A DNA stretch of 10,544 nt from Solirubrobacterales bacterium 70-9 (GTDB lineage Bacteria > Actinomycetota > Thermoleophilia > Solirubrobacterales > 70-9), in contig MKSH01000103.1 of NCBI GenBank assembly GCA_001898095.1, positions 636 through 11,179 of the forward strand, written 5' to 3'. The notes under the pieces were generated by a model. The model had not been told where the DNA came from and made no database searches. It saw only the letters and a program-made list of their open reading frames with translations. Of this stretch, positions 1-7,244 are shown piece after piece. Position 1 is the stretch's first letter. Each line of letters opens with the position of its first letter. Both the position numbers and the translations under genes were made by a program.

Positions 1-855
1 CACGGGCTCCCGGTCGTGATCCGGGAGACGTGGAGCGCTTCCGCGTTCTGGCCGGAGATCCACCGCCACGGTTGCACGACCACGGCGATGGTCTCGGCGA
101 TGGCAAACATCCTCTGGCGGTCTCCGGCCTCCGACACCGATGCCGACAATCCGATCACCAACCTCCTCCTGCTCCCGGTCATCGACGAGTACGAACAGTT
201 CGAAGAGCGGTTCGGATTGCGGATCTGCACGACCTTCAACATGACCGAGATCAGCATCGCCACCCAGAGCGGGTGGGGGATCGAAGATCCGCGAAGCTGT
301 GGCAAGGCGCGGCTCGGACCGCCCGGCTACCAGCTGCGGCTGGTGGACGAGCATGACTACCCGGTCGAGGTCGGCGAGGTCGGCGAGCTGGTCGTCCGGA
401 CCGACGTGCCCTGGTCGCTGAACGCGGGTTACTTCGGCCGGCCTCAACAGACTGCCGAAGCCTGGCGAAACGGCTGGTTCCACACCGGCGACGCGTTCAA
501 ATGTGACGAGGAGGGCCGCTACTACTTCGTCGACCGGATGAAGGACGCGATCCGCCGACGGGGCGAGAACGTCTCCTCCTTCGAGGTGGAGCGCGAAGTC
601 AGCGACCATCCCGACGTCGTCGAGTGCGCGGCGATCGGGGTGCCCGCGGCGATCGGCGAGGAAGACATCAAAGTCTTCGTCGTCACCACGCCGGGGTCGG
701 AACTGACCGAGGCGGAGCTGATCGAGCACGTCGGCGAGAAGTGCGCCCCGTTCATGGTGCCGAGCTACGTCGAGTTCGTCGACGAGCTGCCGAAAACCGA
801 GGCGACCGAACGGGTCAAGAAGGCGGAGCTGCGTACCCATGAGGCCGGGCACTGA
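1..855 (+). CDS. Acyl-CoA ligase (AMP-forming, CaiC-like), C-terminal part, 5' truncated by window
   Basis: This is the C-terminal 284 residues of an adenylate-forming acyl-CoA ligase; the frame is open from base 1, so the start lies upstream. Such enzymes activate a carboxylic acid to its CoA thioester through an acyl-adenylate in the cytoplasm. Numbering from the first visible codon, the adenylation motifs appear in order: FNMTE (79-83, the usual YGxTE site), GWFHTGD (158-164, adenosine ribose Asp at 164), DRMKD with RRGENVSSFEVE (178 on, hinge region), and a C-terminal PKT...LR segment (264-278). The overall style resembles crotonobetaine/carnitine-CoA ligase relatives rather than long-chain or benzoate ligases, but the substrate cannot be told. 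In the last motif the usual catalytic Lys (as in GKxxK) aligns with Arg271 in TERVKKAELR. The downstream ADC-like gene starts inside its last codons, indicating one transcript. Confidence 0.9.
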   Translation, partial: HGLPVVIRETWSASAFWPEIHRHGCTTTAMVSAMANILWRSPASDTDADNPITNLLLLPVIDEYEQFEERFGLRICTTFNMTEISIATQSGWGIEDPRSCGKARLGPPGYQLRLVDEHDYPVEVGEVGELVVRTDVPWSLNAGYFGRPQQTAEAWRNGWFHTGDAFKCDEEGRYYFVDRMKDAIRRRGENVSSFEVEREVSDHPDVVECAAIGVPAAIGEEDIKVFVVTTPGSELTEAELIEHVGEKCAPFMVPSYVEFVDELPKTEATERVKKAELRTHEAGH

Positions 856-1651
856 ATCCGCGATAACCGGCTCGGGCAGATTGAGCCCCGGGCAGTTCGG
901 CTTCACCGGACCGGTGAGCGCGCCGAACATCGACCCGCCGCCCCATTTCTACCGAGGGACGGAGCTGGCGACCTTCGACTTCGAGACCGACGCCGCGGCG
1001 GCGGCCGCCCTGCTGCCGGAAGAGCTGTCGCTCGCGCACGAGCCCGCCCGGGCGCGGATCGTGTTCGCCGACTTCCCGTTCTCGACGCTCGGGGTCTACC
1101 GCGAGGCGATGCTCCAGCTGGCCTGCACGTTCGAAGGCAGGCGGGTCTTCTACTGCCCCTACCTGATCGTCACCGGCGACATCGGGTTGATCGCAGGCCG
1201 CGAGATCTGGGGTGCCCCGAAGCTCCTCGGCTCGGTCGGGTTCGAGAAACGGGGACCGACGGTGAGTTGCCACGTCGAGCGGGCCGGGACCCGGATCGCG
1301 AGCGCCGAGCTGCGGCCACGCAACTTGATCGAGCCGGGCGCGACCGTGCCGCCGCTGGTGTTCCTGAAGGTGATCCCGAGCCCGGAAGCGGGTGCCCCTC
1401 CCGAGGTGTGCGAGCTGGTGGAGGTGGACCTCGACAGCACCGTCCACCTCGGCAGCGATGGCACCGCCGAGCTGTTCACCGGTCCGGCCGAGCTGCGTCT
1501 CGAGCGCTCGGCGGTCGACCCCTGGGCCGCCCTGCCGATCTTGCGCACCCTGCGAGGGACCTACGGGCGGTTCGACTCGGTCCTGAACAGCGGGCGAGTC
1601 CTGCATCGCTACGCAGATTCCGTCACGCAACTGGTTGGTCCACAACGCTGA
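839..1651 (+). CDS. Acetoacetate decarboxylase-like (ADC-fold) protein
   Basis: This 270-residue protein is of the acetoacetate decarboxylase superfamily. Known members form a Schiff base between an active-site lysine and a keto acid, for decarboxylation or, in ADC-like relatives, other carbonyl chemistry. The signature GREIWGAPKLLG (residues 120-131) places the Schiff-base lysine at Lys128, and GVYREAML (85-92) supplies the conserved acidic residue at Glu89. Length is near the usual 240-270, with about 30 extra N-terminal residues. The ATG at 839 overlaps the ligase stop by 17 bases and is preceded by AGGCGGAG (821-828), a fair ribosome site; translation is probably coupled. In classical clostridial ADC the Schiff-base lysine is followed by a second lysine, but here Leu129 follows, so true acetoacetate decarboxylation is unproven. 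Family is fairly sure, reaction is not. Confidence 0.85.
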   Translation: MRPGTESAITGSGRLSPGQFGFTGPVSAPNIDPPPHFYRGTELATFDFETDAAAAAALLPEELSLAHEPARARIVFADFPFSTLGVYREAMLQLACTFEGRRVFYCPYLIVTGDIGLIAGREIWGAPKLLGSVGFEKRGPTVSCHVERAGTRIASAELRPRNLIEPGATVPPLVFLKVIPSPEAGAPPEVCELVEVDLDSTVHLGSDGTAELFTGPAELRLERSAVDPWAALPILRTLRGTYGRFDSVLNSGRVLHRYADSVTQLVGPQR

Positions 1652-1671
1652 GCGGCCCCTGGGAAGAGGTT

Positions 1672-1684
1672 GGTTGCCGCAACC
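1672..1684 (+). promoter_or_regulatory. Short inverted repeat upstream of the regulator gene
   Basis: GGTTG-CCG-CAACC sits 25 bases before the regulator start, in the 58-base gap after the ADC-like gene. It could be an autoregulatory site or a small hairpin in the leader. Five-base arms are short enough to be chance. Confidence 0.2.
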
Positions 1685-1709
1685 GGCGTCGTTTGTCTTA
1701 GGAGGTTCC

Positions 1710-3473
1710 ATGGGTGGAGTTGGGAACAAAGCGAGGGAGAGGGTCAAGCGCTCGGCGACGCATGAGGACGCGACGGCCGCGCAGCAGGCGCTCGTCGCAC
1801 GATCCTGGAAGCGGTGTGAAAGCAACGGCCTGGATCGAGGTTCGGTGGGGCCCATCTACGACCCCGCCGACGCCCCGGGCGGCCAGCTGGCCCACCTGCT
1901 CGAGCCCCTGCTCGACGATGTCGCCGCCTCGCTGATCGGCACCGACACCGCCGTCCTGTTGAGCGACCGGGATGCCCGGATCCTGGCGCGCCGCTGTCCC
2001 GACCCCGACTTCGAGCGATTCCTCGACCGCGCCAAAGGATCGCCAGGGTTCGTCTGGTCCGAGCGCTCCGCCGGTACCACCGCGCTTTCGCTGGCGCTGG
2101 AGAACCGACGTACGTTCCATCTGTCCAGCGCCGAAACGTTCGCCGGCAACTGCCGGGCCACCACCGTCGCCGCGCCCATCGTGCATCCACTCACCGACCG
2201 CACCATGGGGGCGATCATGTTCGTCTGCCCGGCCGAGGTGGACGCCCGCCATCTTGGTGTCGCCATGCCCCGGGTCCTTCGCGACACCTGGGACTGCATC
2301 TGCGATCCGGTGTCGAGCCAGGAGCGCCTGCTCCTCCAGTACTTCCTCGAGGCGACCAGAAGCCATCCCACCACCGAGGGTGTGATGCTGGTCAGCGAGG
2401 ACCTGATGCTCAGCAACCCGGCGGCCTCGCAGATGCTGCGCGGCGCCGAGAGCGTGGCGATCTGGCAGCAGGCGACGGAAGGCATCGCGGCCTTGCCGAC
2501 GGCCTCGGTCGAGATGAAGCTCGACGGTCGACAGGCGGTCGCCCGCTTCGAGCGGATCGAGCGAGCCGGGGCGCTCGAAGGCGTCTTGGTCCGCCTGCGT
2601 GCCAAGGAGAAGATCGGCAGTGGGGCACCCACCCGGCGCCCGGCAGCGGGCGGGAGGGTGGGCTCGACCCAGGCGAGCCGCTCCGCCGCCGGTGCGCAGC
2701 TGGATCGAGAGATCGACGCGGCCGCCGCCGGGCCGCTGCGGATGTTGATCGTCGGCGAGCCGGGGGCGGGCAAGGTGCACAGCGCAGAGCGCATCGGCGC
2801 CCTGGACGACGACGGGGATCTGGAGGTGCTCGACGCGGCGATGGCGGTGGTGGGCGGGCGGCGCGAGTTTCTCGGTCGCCTGCAGGCGGCCCTCGGGGCC
2901 TCCTGCGGAACCGTCGTCCTCCGCCACGCCGATGCCGCCGACAAGGAGCTCCGGGAGGCGATCTGGTTCCTGCTGGAGCAGTCGCGATCCAGTCGCACCC
3001 GGGTCATCGCCACCGGCCCCGAAGACCTGCTCCAGGGCAGCTGGTTCAATCACTTCCCGTCCTTCGTCACCGTGCCCCCGCTGCGTGAGCGGCTCGACGA
3101 CATGGCCCAGATCGTGAACGCCTTGATCGCGCAGAACGGTGGCACCGGCCGGATGCAGCCGGCGGCGATCCAGGCACTCATGCGCGAGAGCTGGGAAGGC
3201 AACGTCGCCGAGCTCGAGGGCGTGATCAGGAGCGTGCTGATCAGCAGGCGGACCTGCGACCTGACGCTGAAAGACCTTCCGGACCGCTACCGGGATGGCG
3301 TCGGTCGCCGGCGCCTGAGCCGGCTCGAGCAGGTGGAGCGGGCGGCGATCGTCCGGGCCCTCGTCGAGTCCGACGGCAATCGGACCGAAGCAGCCGCCGA
3401 GCTGGGGATCGGACGCGCGACCCTCTACCGTCGGATCCGCGCATACGAACTCGACGGGGCGTGCCTGGTCTAG
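1710..3473 (+). CDS. AcoR-like GAF/degenerate AAA+/Fis-type HTH transcriptional regulator
   Basis: This 587-residue transcriptional activator candidate has the layout of AcoR-type enhancer-binding proteins. The N-terminal segment VARSWKRCESNGL (29-41) and a GAF-like sensor region (about 61-200, with SAGTTALSLAL at 120-130) are followed by an AAA+ remnant (about 330-530) and a Fis-type helix-turn-helix (about 541-581; RTEAAAELGIGRATLYRRIR). The ATPase domain is decayed. Walker A reads GEPGAGKV (349-356, Val where Thr/Ser is normal), the Walker B area is GTVVLRHAD (400-408) without the usual DE, no GAFTGA loop is present, and the sensor-2 segment is GNVAEL (498-503) where GNVREL is usual. PPLRERLDDM (456-465) survives. 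I infer a sigma-54-independent regulator, in line with the general lack of RpoN in actinobacteria. The ATG at 1710 is chosen over in-frame GTG 1635 because of AGGAGG at 1700-1705 and the family N-terminus. Likely targets are the flanking ligase, ADC-like and transporter genes; the ligand is unknown. Confidence 0.88.
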   Translation: MGGVGNKARERVKRSATHEDATAAQQALVARSWKRCESNGLDRGSVGPIYDPADAPGGQLAHLLEPLLDDVAASLIGTDTAVLLSDRDARILARRCPDPDFERFLDRAKGSPGFVWSERSAGTTALSLALENRRTFHLSSAETFAGNCRATTVAAPIVHPLTDRTMGAIMFVCPAEVDARHLGVAMPRVLRDTWDCICDPVSSQERLLLQYFLEATRSHPTTEGVMLVSEDLMLSNPAASQMLRGAESVAIWQQATEGIAALPTASVEMKLDGRQAVARFERIERAGALEGVLVRLRAKEKIGSGAPTRRPAAGGRVGSTQASRSAAGAQLDREIDAAAAGPLRMLIVGEPGAGKVHSAERIGALDDDGDLEVLDAAMAVVGGRREFLGRLQAALGASCGTVVLRHADAADKELREAIWFLLEQSRSSRTRVIATGPEDLLQGSWFNHFPSFVTVPPLRERLDDMAQIVNALIAQNGGTGRMQPAAIQALMRESWEGNVAELEGVIRSVLISRRTCDLTLKDLPDRYRDGVGRRRLSRLEQVERAAIVRALVESDGNRTEAAAELGIGRATLYRRIRAYELDGACLV

Positions 3474-3476
3474 GGC

Positions 3477-3495
3477 GCCGACCCTTCGGGTCGGC
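3477..3495. terminator. Hairpin between convergent genes, probable bidirectional terminator
   Basis: GCCGACCC-TTC-GGGTCGGC is a perfect eight-base inverted repeat (or seven pairs with a five-base loop). It lies four bases after the regulator stop and five bases before the tatA stop on the other strand, where both transcripts need to end. No run of T follows on either strand, which is common in GC-rich actinobacteria. Confidence 0.65.
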
Positions 3496-3500
3496 AATCC

Positions 3501-3689
3501 TCATTTGAGCTGGGCGTCCTCGTCCTCGCTCGGCCCGGCGATCCCGTCTGCGCCGGTGATCCCGTCTTTGAACTCCCGCATACCGCGCCCCAGGCCTTTG
3601 CCCAGGTCGGGCAGTTTTTTAGGGCCGAAGACGAGCAGTGCGATCAGCAGGACGACGCCGATCTCGAGTGGACCGATGTTTCCGAGCAT
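3501..3689 (-). CDS. tatA: Twin-arginine translocase subunit TatA/E
   Basis: This 62-residue TatA-family protein would be the pore-forming/recruited subunit of the Tat system, which exports folded proteins with twin-arginine signals across the cytoplasmic membrane. The short N-terminus with polar Glu9, one membrane helix (about 7-21), the hinge FGPKKLP (21-27), an amphipathic helix (LGKGLGRGMREFKDG, 29-43, with Phe40) and an acidic tail (SEDEDAQ) are all typical. The ATG at 3689 has no clear Shine-Dalgarno sequence. It lies 74 bases downstream of livF on the same strand, with a palindrome in between. The importer's binding protein in this cluster has a Tat signal, which gives the neighbourhood a possible functional meaning. 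TatB or a TatA paralogue cannot be fully excluded, but the length favours TatA. Confidence 0.93.
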   Translation of the reverse strand: MLGNIGPLEIGVVLLIALLVFGPKKLPDLGKGLGRGMREFKDGITGADGIAGPSEDEDAQLK

Positions 3690-3722
3690 CGTTAGATGCT
3701 AGTCGCGGCGACCTCAACTGAA

Positions 3723-3739
3723 CGTCTCAGGATGAGACG
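3723..3739. promoter_or_regulatory. Palindrome CGTCTCA-N3-TGAGACG, candidate operator upstream of tatA
   Basis: CGTCTCAGGATGAGACG is a perfect seven-base inverted repeat with a three-base centre, in the livF-tatA gap and 33 bases before the tatA ATG. A close relative occurs at 8756-8772 upstream of the binding-protein gene (11 of 14 arm positions identical, same spacing), which argues for a regulator site. It could instead, or also, act as an RNA hairpin ending or attenuating the liv transcript. Confidence 0.45.
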
Positions 3740-3763
3740 GCTCAGTCCTCGCCGGGCGGCGGA

Positions 3764-4516
3764 CTAGAAGAGGTCCCACCACTCTTCACGCGAGCGAGCC
3801 TCCTCGCCCGACATCTGCTGGATCACCCGTCCCGACCGCAGGATGTAGGCGCGATCGGTGATGCGGACCGCCTGGTTGACGTTCTGCTCGACCATGATCA
3901 CCGACACCCCTTGCTTCTCGACCAACCCCTGCAGCGTGGTGATCAATTGCTCCACCACCCGCGGGGCGAGTCCGAGCGATGGCTCGTCGAGCATCAGCAG
4001 GCGCGGTTGTGACATCAGGGCCACGGCCAGGCTCAGCATGCGCTGCTCGCCGCCGCTCATCGTCCCCGCCTTCTGCTCGCGTCGCTGCTGGAGGATCGGG
4101 AACATCGTCAGCACCGAATCGAGCGTCTCGGCGGAGGACTCACCCGCCACGCTGGTAGCTCCCAACCGGAGGTTCTCCTCGACCGAGAGCCCGGCGAAGG
4201 TGAAGCGCTCGGCGGGGATGAAGGCCATGCCTTGCCCGGCCGCCCGCCAAGGGCGTCCCGACCGCCACCGATTCGCCTCGTAGACGACCGTGCCGCCCAT
4301 CCTCGGCAGCAGGCCCAAGATGGCCTTCAGCGTGGTCGTCTTCCCGGCGCCGTTGCTGCCGAACACGCCGACGACCTCACCCGGCATGACGTGGAGGTCG
4401 ACCTCGTGGATGACGACTCGGCCTCGGTAGCCGGCGGTGAGACCGTTCACCTCCAGCAGCGCCGGTAACTGGACGCCGGCGGCGGAGCCGTTCGGACGAG
4501 GATCAGACGTGGCCAA
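3764..4516 (-). CDS. livF: HAAT-family ABC transporter ATP-binding protein LivF
   Basis: This 250-residue ATPase is one of the two nucleotide-binding domains that power a branched-chain-amino-acid-type importer at the cytoplasmic membrane face. From the chosen start, Walker A is GSNGAGKTT (53-61), the signature is MSGGEQRML (153-161), Walker B with catalytic Glu is LLMLDEPS (173-180), and the switch region is MVEQN (208-212), where LivF proteins usually carry Gln instead of His. SVEENLRLGA (111-120) is also family-like. The start is TTG at 4516, preceded by GGAGG with five-base spacing inside the last codons of livMG, giving a 14-base overlap and tight coupling. An upstream TTG at 4531 is possible but has a poorer ribosome site. 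Homologues transport amino acids, amides, urea or organic acids, so the name gives the subunit and not the substrate. Confidence 0.93.
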   Translation of the reverse strand: MATSDPRPNGSAAGVQLPALLEVNGLTAGYRGRVVIHEVDLHVMPGEVVGVFGSNGAGKTTTLKAILGLLPRMGGTVVYEANRWRSGRPWRAAGQGMAFIPAERFTFAGLSVEENLRLGATSVAGESSAETLDSVLTMFPILQQRREQKAGTMSGGEQRMLSLAVALMSQPRLLMLDEPSLGLAPRVVEQLITTLQGLVEKQGVSVIMVEQNVNQAVRITDRAYILRSGRVIQQMSGEEARSREEWWDLF

Positions 4517-6251
4517 AGTAGACCTCCGCAAGCCTCGGGTCGCCCTTGATCTCGGTCATCGGACCGCGAGCGGTGATCTGGCCCTGCTCCATGAAGAGGA
4601 CGTGGTCGGCGAGGTGCTCGACCACGTCCAGGTTGTGCTCGACCAGGCAGATCGTCTTGCCGAGCGACCGCAGGCTTTCGATCGCCGCCAGGAGGGACTC
4701 CATGCTGCCCGCGTCGACCCCGGACGCAGGCTCGTCGATCAGCAGGACCTCGCCGCCCGTCGCCAGGATCCGCGCCAGCGACAAGAGCTTCTGATCGCCG
4801 TAGCCCAGCTCGCCGGCGAGCATGTCTTGACGATCGGCGAGCCCGACGTAGTCGAGCACCTCCAGCGCCCGCTCCCGCGCCGCCCGCTCGCCGCGCCGGC
4901 TGGAGAGGGGGCGGAAGAACACGTTTCTCAGCTGCTCGCCAGGCTGGTCCGGGACGGCGAGGGAGACGTTCTGGAGCAGGGTCAGCCGTCCCAGGTTGCG
5001 GACGTCCTGAAACGACCGCACCATTCCCAGGCGGGCGACGCGATGCGGGGGCAGGCCGACGATGTCCTTCCCGTCCAACAGCACTTCGCCGGTGTCCGGC
5101 CGGATCCGCCCGGTCATCAGGTTGAAGACGGTCGTCTTCCCCGCCCCGTTGGGCCCGAGCAGGGCGGTGACCCTGCCCGCCGGCAGGTCGAAGCTCAGGC
5201 CTCGCACTGCCTGGATGCCGTTGAAGTGTTTGGCGACGTCGCGGACCTGGACCACCGGCTTCGCCTCCCCGCCTCCGTTGGAAGGCAGCGGTGCGCGGGC
5301 CATCGCCCTGGGCCGCCTGTACTCACCGGACCCGTTGGTCGTCGGCGCACCGGCGCCGCCAGGCCCGCGCCGGCGCAGGAGCCGGAGCGATGCGCCCTCC
5401 GGGATGATCCCGCCCGGCATCAGGCGCATGATCGCGATCAGCAGGGCTCCGTAGATCACCAGCTGGACGGTCCCGGCAGTTTCGGGAGCGAGGTCGACCG
5501 TTTTCTGCAGCACCGGGCTGGCGAAGCTGACCAGGACCGCGCCGGCCAGGGAGCCGAGGATGTTGCCGCTGCCGCCGATCACGACCGCGGCGACGATCGC
5601 CGTCGTCTGGGCAAAACCGAAGGCGGTAGGAGTGGCCGACTGCTGGAAGTACACGTAGAGGACGCCGGCCAGGCCCATGATGCCTGCCGTGATCGAGAAG
5701 GTGAGCACCTTGAACCCGAGTACGTTCTTCCCCAGCGCCTCGGTGGCCGGTTCGTCTTCACGGATGCCGCGCAGCACTCGACCGAACGGCGAGGAGCCGA
5801 TGCGCCAACACACCAGGAGACAGACCAACATGATCGGCAGCGCGATGCGGAGGTACTCGGCGGCGGTGATCAACATCGTGTCGCCGATCGAGACCGGCGG
5901 CACTCCGATCAGCCCGTAGACGCCGCCGAGCGCCGGGATCGCTTCGAAGATCGCGATCACCACCGCGGCGAACGCGAGGGTCAGCAGGATCAGATAATCC
6001 TGCGACAGTCGCAGTGCCGGGAGGCCGAGGAGGAAGCCGACGACAATCGCGGTGACGACCCCCAGGACGAGCGCCGGCACGAATGCCCAGCCGTGGCTCA
6101 GCGAGAGATACGCGGCGGTGTAGCCGCCGACGCCGCCGAGGCCGGCAGGCGCGATCGTCAACTGCCCCGCGTACCCGAGGACGAGGTTCAACGCCAACGC
6201 GTAGATCGCGATGATGCAGGCGAAGTCGAGTGCGTTAAGCCAGTATTCCAT
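4503..6251 (-). CDS. livMG: Fused HAAT permease-ATPase (LivM-LivG)
   Basis: This 582-residue protein joins the LivM permease to the LivG ATPase of a branched-chain-amino-acid-type importer. The permease half (about 1-290) has repeated hydrophobic segments, the N-terminal motif ALNLVLGYAGQLTIAP (20-35), the cytoplasmic loop GRVLRGIREDEPATEALG (157-174) and GGSGNILGSLAGAVL (226-240), all LivM features. A Gly/Pro/Arg-rich linker (about 291-330) leads to the ATPase with Walker A GPNGAGKTT (366-374), SFQDVR (413-418), signature ELGYGDQKLL (481-490), Walker B EVLLIDEPAS (501-510) and His switch LVEHN (536-540). The ATG lies seven bases after the livH stop, with AGGCGGG just upstream; the 3' end overlaps livF. 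Such fusions are known; the motifs look intact, so the fused protein is expected to be active together with LivH and LivF. Confidence 0.93.
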   Translation of the reverse strand: MEYWLNALDFACIIAIYALALNLVLGYAGQLTIAPAGLGGVGGYTAAYLSLSHGWAFVPALVLGVVTAIVVGFLLGLPALRLSQDYLILLTLAFAAVVIAIFEAIPALGGVYGLIGVPPVSIGDTMLITAAEYLRIALPIMLVCLLVCWRIGSSPFGRVLRGIREDEPATEALGKNVLGFKVLTFSITAGIMGLAGVLYVYFQQSATPTAFGFAQTTAIVAAVVIGGSGNILGSLAGAVLVSFASPVLQKTVDLAPETAGTVQLVIYGALLIAIMRLMPGGIIPEGASLRLLRRRGPGGAGAPTTNGSGEYRRPRAMARAPLPSNGGGEAKPVVQVRDVAKHFNGIQAVRGLSFDLPAGRVTALLGPNGAGKTTVFNLMTGRIRPDTGEVLLDGKDIVGLPPHRVARLGMVRSFQDVRNLGRLTLLQNVSLAVPDQPGEQLRNVFFRPLSSRRGERAARERALEVLDYVGLADRQDMLAGELGYGDQKLLSLARILATGGEVLLIDEPASGVDAGSMESLLAAIESLRSLGKTICLVEHNLDVVEHLADHVLFMEQGQITARGPMTEIKGDPRLAEVYFGHV

Positions 6252-6258
6252 CGCCCGC

Positions 6259-7182
6259 CTAGCTGCCCGACGCCTCGGCGACGCGCTGCCGCCGGATGCG
6301 CCAGGTCAGGCCGCGTTCGCGCAAGGGCACCGCGGCCACGTAGAAGAACAACACCCCGAAGGTGACGACCGGGCTCCAGCTCGGGCCGAGCGCGGTTGCC
6401 GAGATCGCCTGTAGGAGGCCGACGCCGATTCCCGCCAGCGCAAACCGCGGGACTCCGCTTTTCACGCCCGCCAGGAAGACGATCACGAACGCGGTGAAGG
6501 TGGGAAGCACGCCGGATTCCGGCAGGGCCGCGCCCTGCATGGTGAAGAGGACGCCGCCGACCCCGGCCAGGGCGGCCCCGATCGCGAACACCACGGCGAA
6601 GACCCGCCGCGGGCTGATGCCCACTGCGGCTGCCATCTCCGGGTTGTCCTCGACCGCCCGGATCGCACGGCCCATCTTCCCCCGCGCCAGGTAGATGCTC
6701 AGCACGACCACGATCACCGCGGCGACGCCGATCCACACCAACTGCAGGGTGTTCAGCCCCAGCGCCGTGCCCAGGTCCACGCGGCTCACCGTGAAGCCCG
6801 GGTCGAGCGCGCGCGGTTCCGACCCCCAGATCAAGCGGATGACGTTTTCGCACACCGTGAGCAGGCCGAGAGAGGTCACGAAGATCGCCAGGAGCGCCGC
6901 CTGTGGAGCCCGTTCGGCGAGCGGGCGATAGAGCAGCGCCTCCATCGCCACGCCCACCGCCGCGCCGAGCAGCAGACCGATCACGATCGCCGGATAGGTG
7001 CCGAGCCCGGCCGAGATGAGCGTGGTAGCGAAATAGATCGGGAGCACGATGTTCATCGCGTAGGCGAAGTGGAACCTGCCCGTCACCCCGACGATCAGGC
7101 CCAACCCGACCCCGAGGATCGCGAACACGCTGCCGGACGCGATCCCGTCGAGAATCGACTGGCCGAATTCGGTGGCGCTCAT
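6259..7182 (-). CDS. livH: HAAT-family ABC transporter permease LivH
   Basis: This 307-residue multi-spanning membrane protein is the second permease of the importer and would form the channel with the LivM half of LivMG. It shows the LivH opening GSVFAILGVGLGLIVGVTGR (17-36) and the cytoplasmic coupling loop GRAIRAVEDNPEMAAAVGIS (171-190). Several long hydrophobic stretches follow, including 193-212 and 231-240, and it ends in a basic tail (289-300). Length matches the family. The segment after the opening reads FHFAYAMNIVLPIYFAT rather than the common INFAHG-type sequence, so the substrate may differ from branched-chain amino acids. The ATG at 7182 lies 62 bases downstream of the binding-protein stop with no clear Shine-Dalgarno sequence, and livMG follows after seven bases. 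Confidence 0.92.
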   Translation of the reverse strand: MSATEFGQSILDGIASGSVFAILGVGLGLIVGVTGRFHFAYAMNIVLPIYFATTLISAGLGTYPAIVIGLLLGAAVGVAMEALLYRPLAERAPQAALLAIFVTSLGLLTVCENVIRLIWGSEPRALDPGFTVSRVDLGTALGLNTLQLVWIGVAAVIVVVLSIYLARGKMGRAIRAVEDNPEMAAAVGISPRRVFAVVFAIGAALAGVGGVLFTMQGAALPESGVLPTFTAFVIVFLAGVKSGVPRFALAGIGVGLLQAISATALGPSWSPVVTFGVLFFYVAAVPLRERGLTWRIRRQRVAEASGS

Positions 7183-7244
7183 CGGTCGTGACTGTGCGTC
7201 GTCGTGGTCGAAGCGCCCATCCGGCAGCCGCCGCCCGCGCCGAC

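Noticed and set aside
1698..3497. 599-residue minus-strand open frame opposite the regulator gene
   Set aside because: It is a shadow of the AcoR-like gene in GC-rich DNA. It is low in hydrophobic pattern, rich in Arg/Gly/Pro/His, and matches no family, whereas the plus frame has clear domains.
4437..6365. 642-residue plus-strand open frame opposite livF/livMG
   Set aside because: It is antisense to intact transporter motifs and has a highly charged, repetitive-looking composition typical of false high-GC frames.
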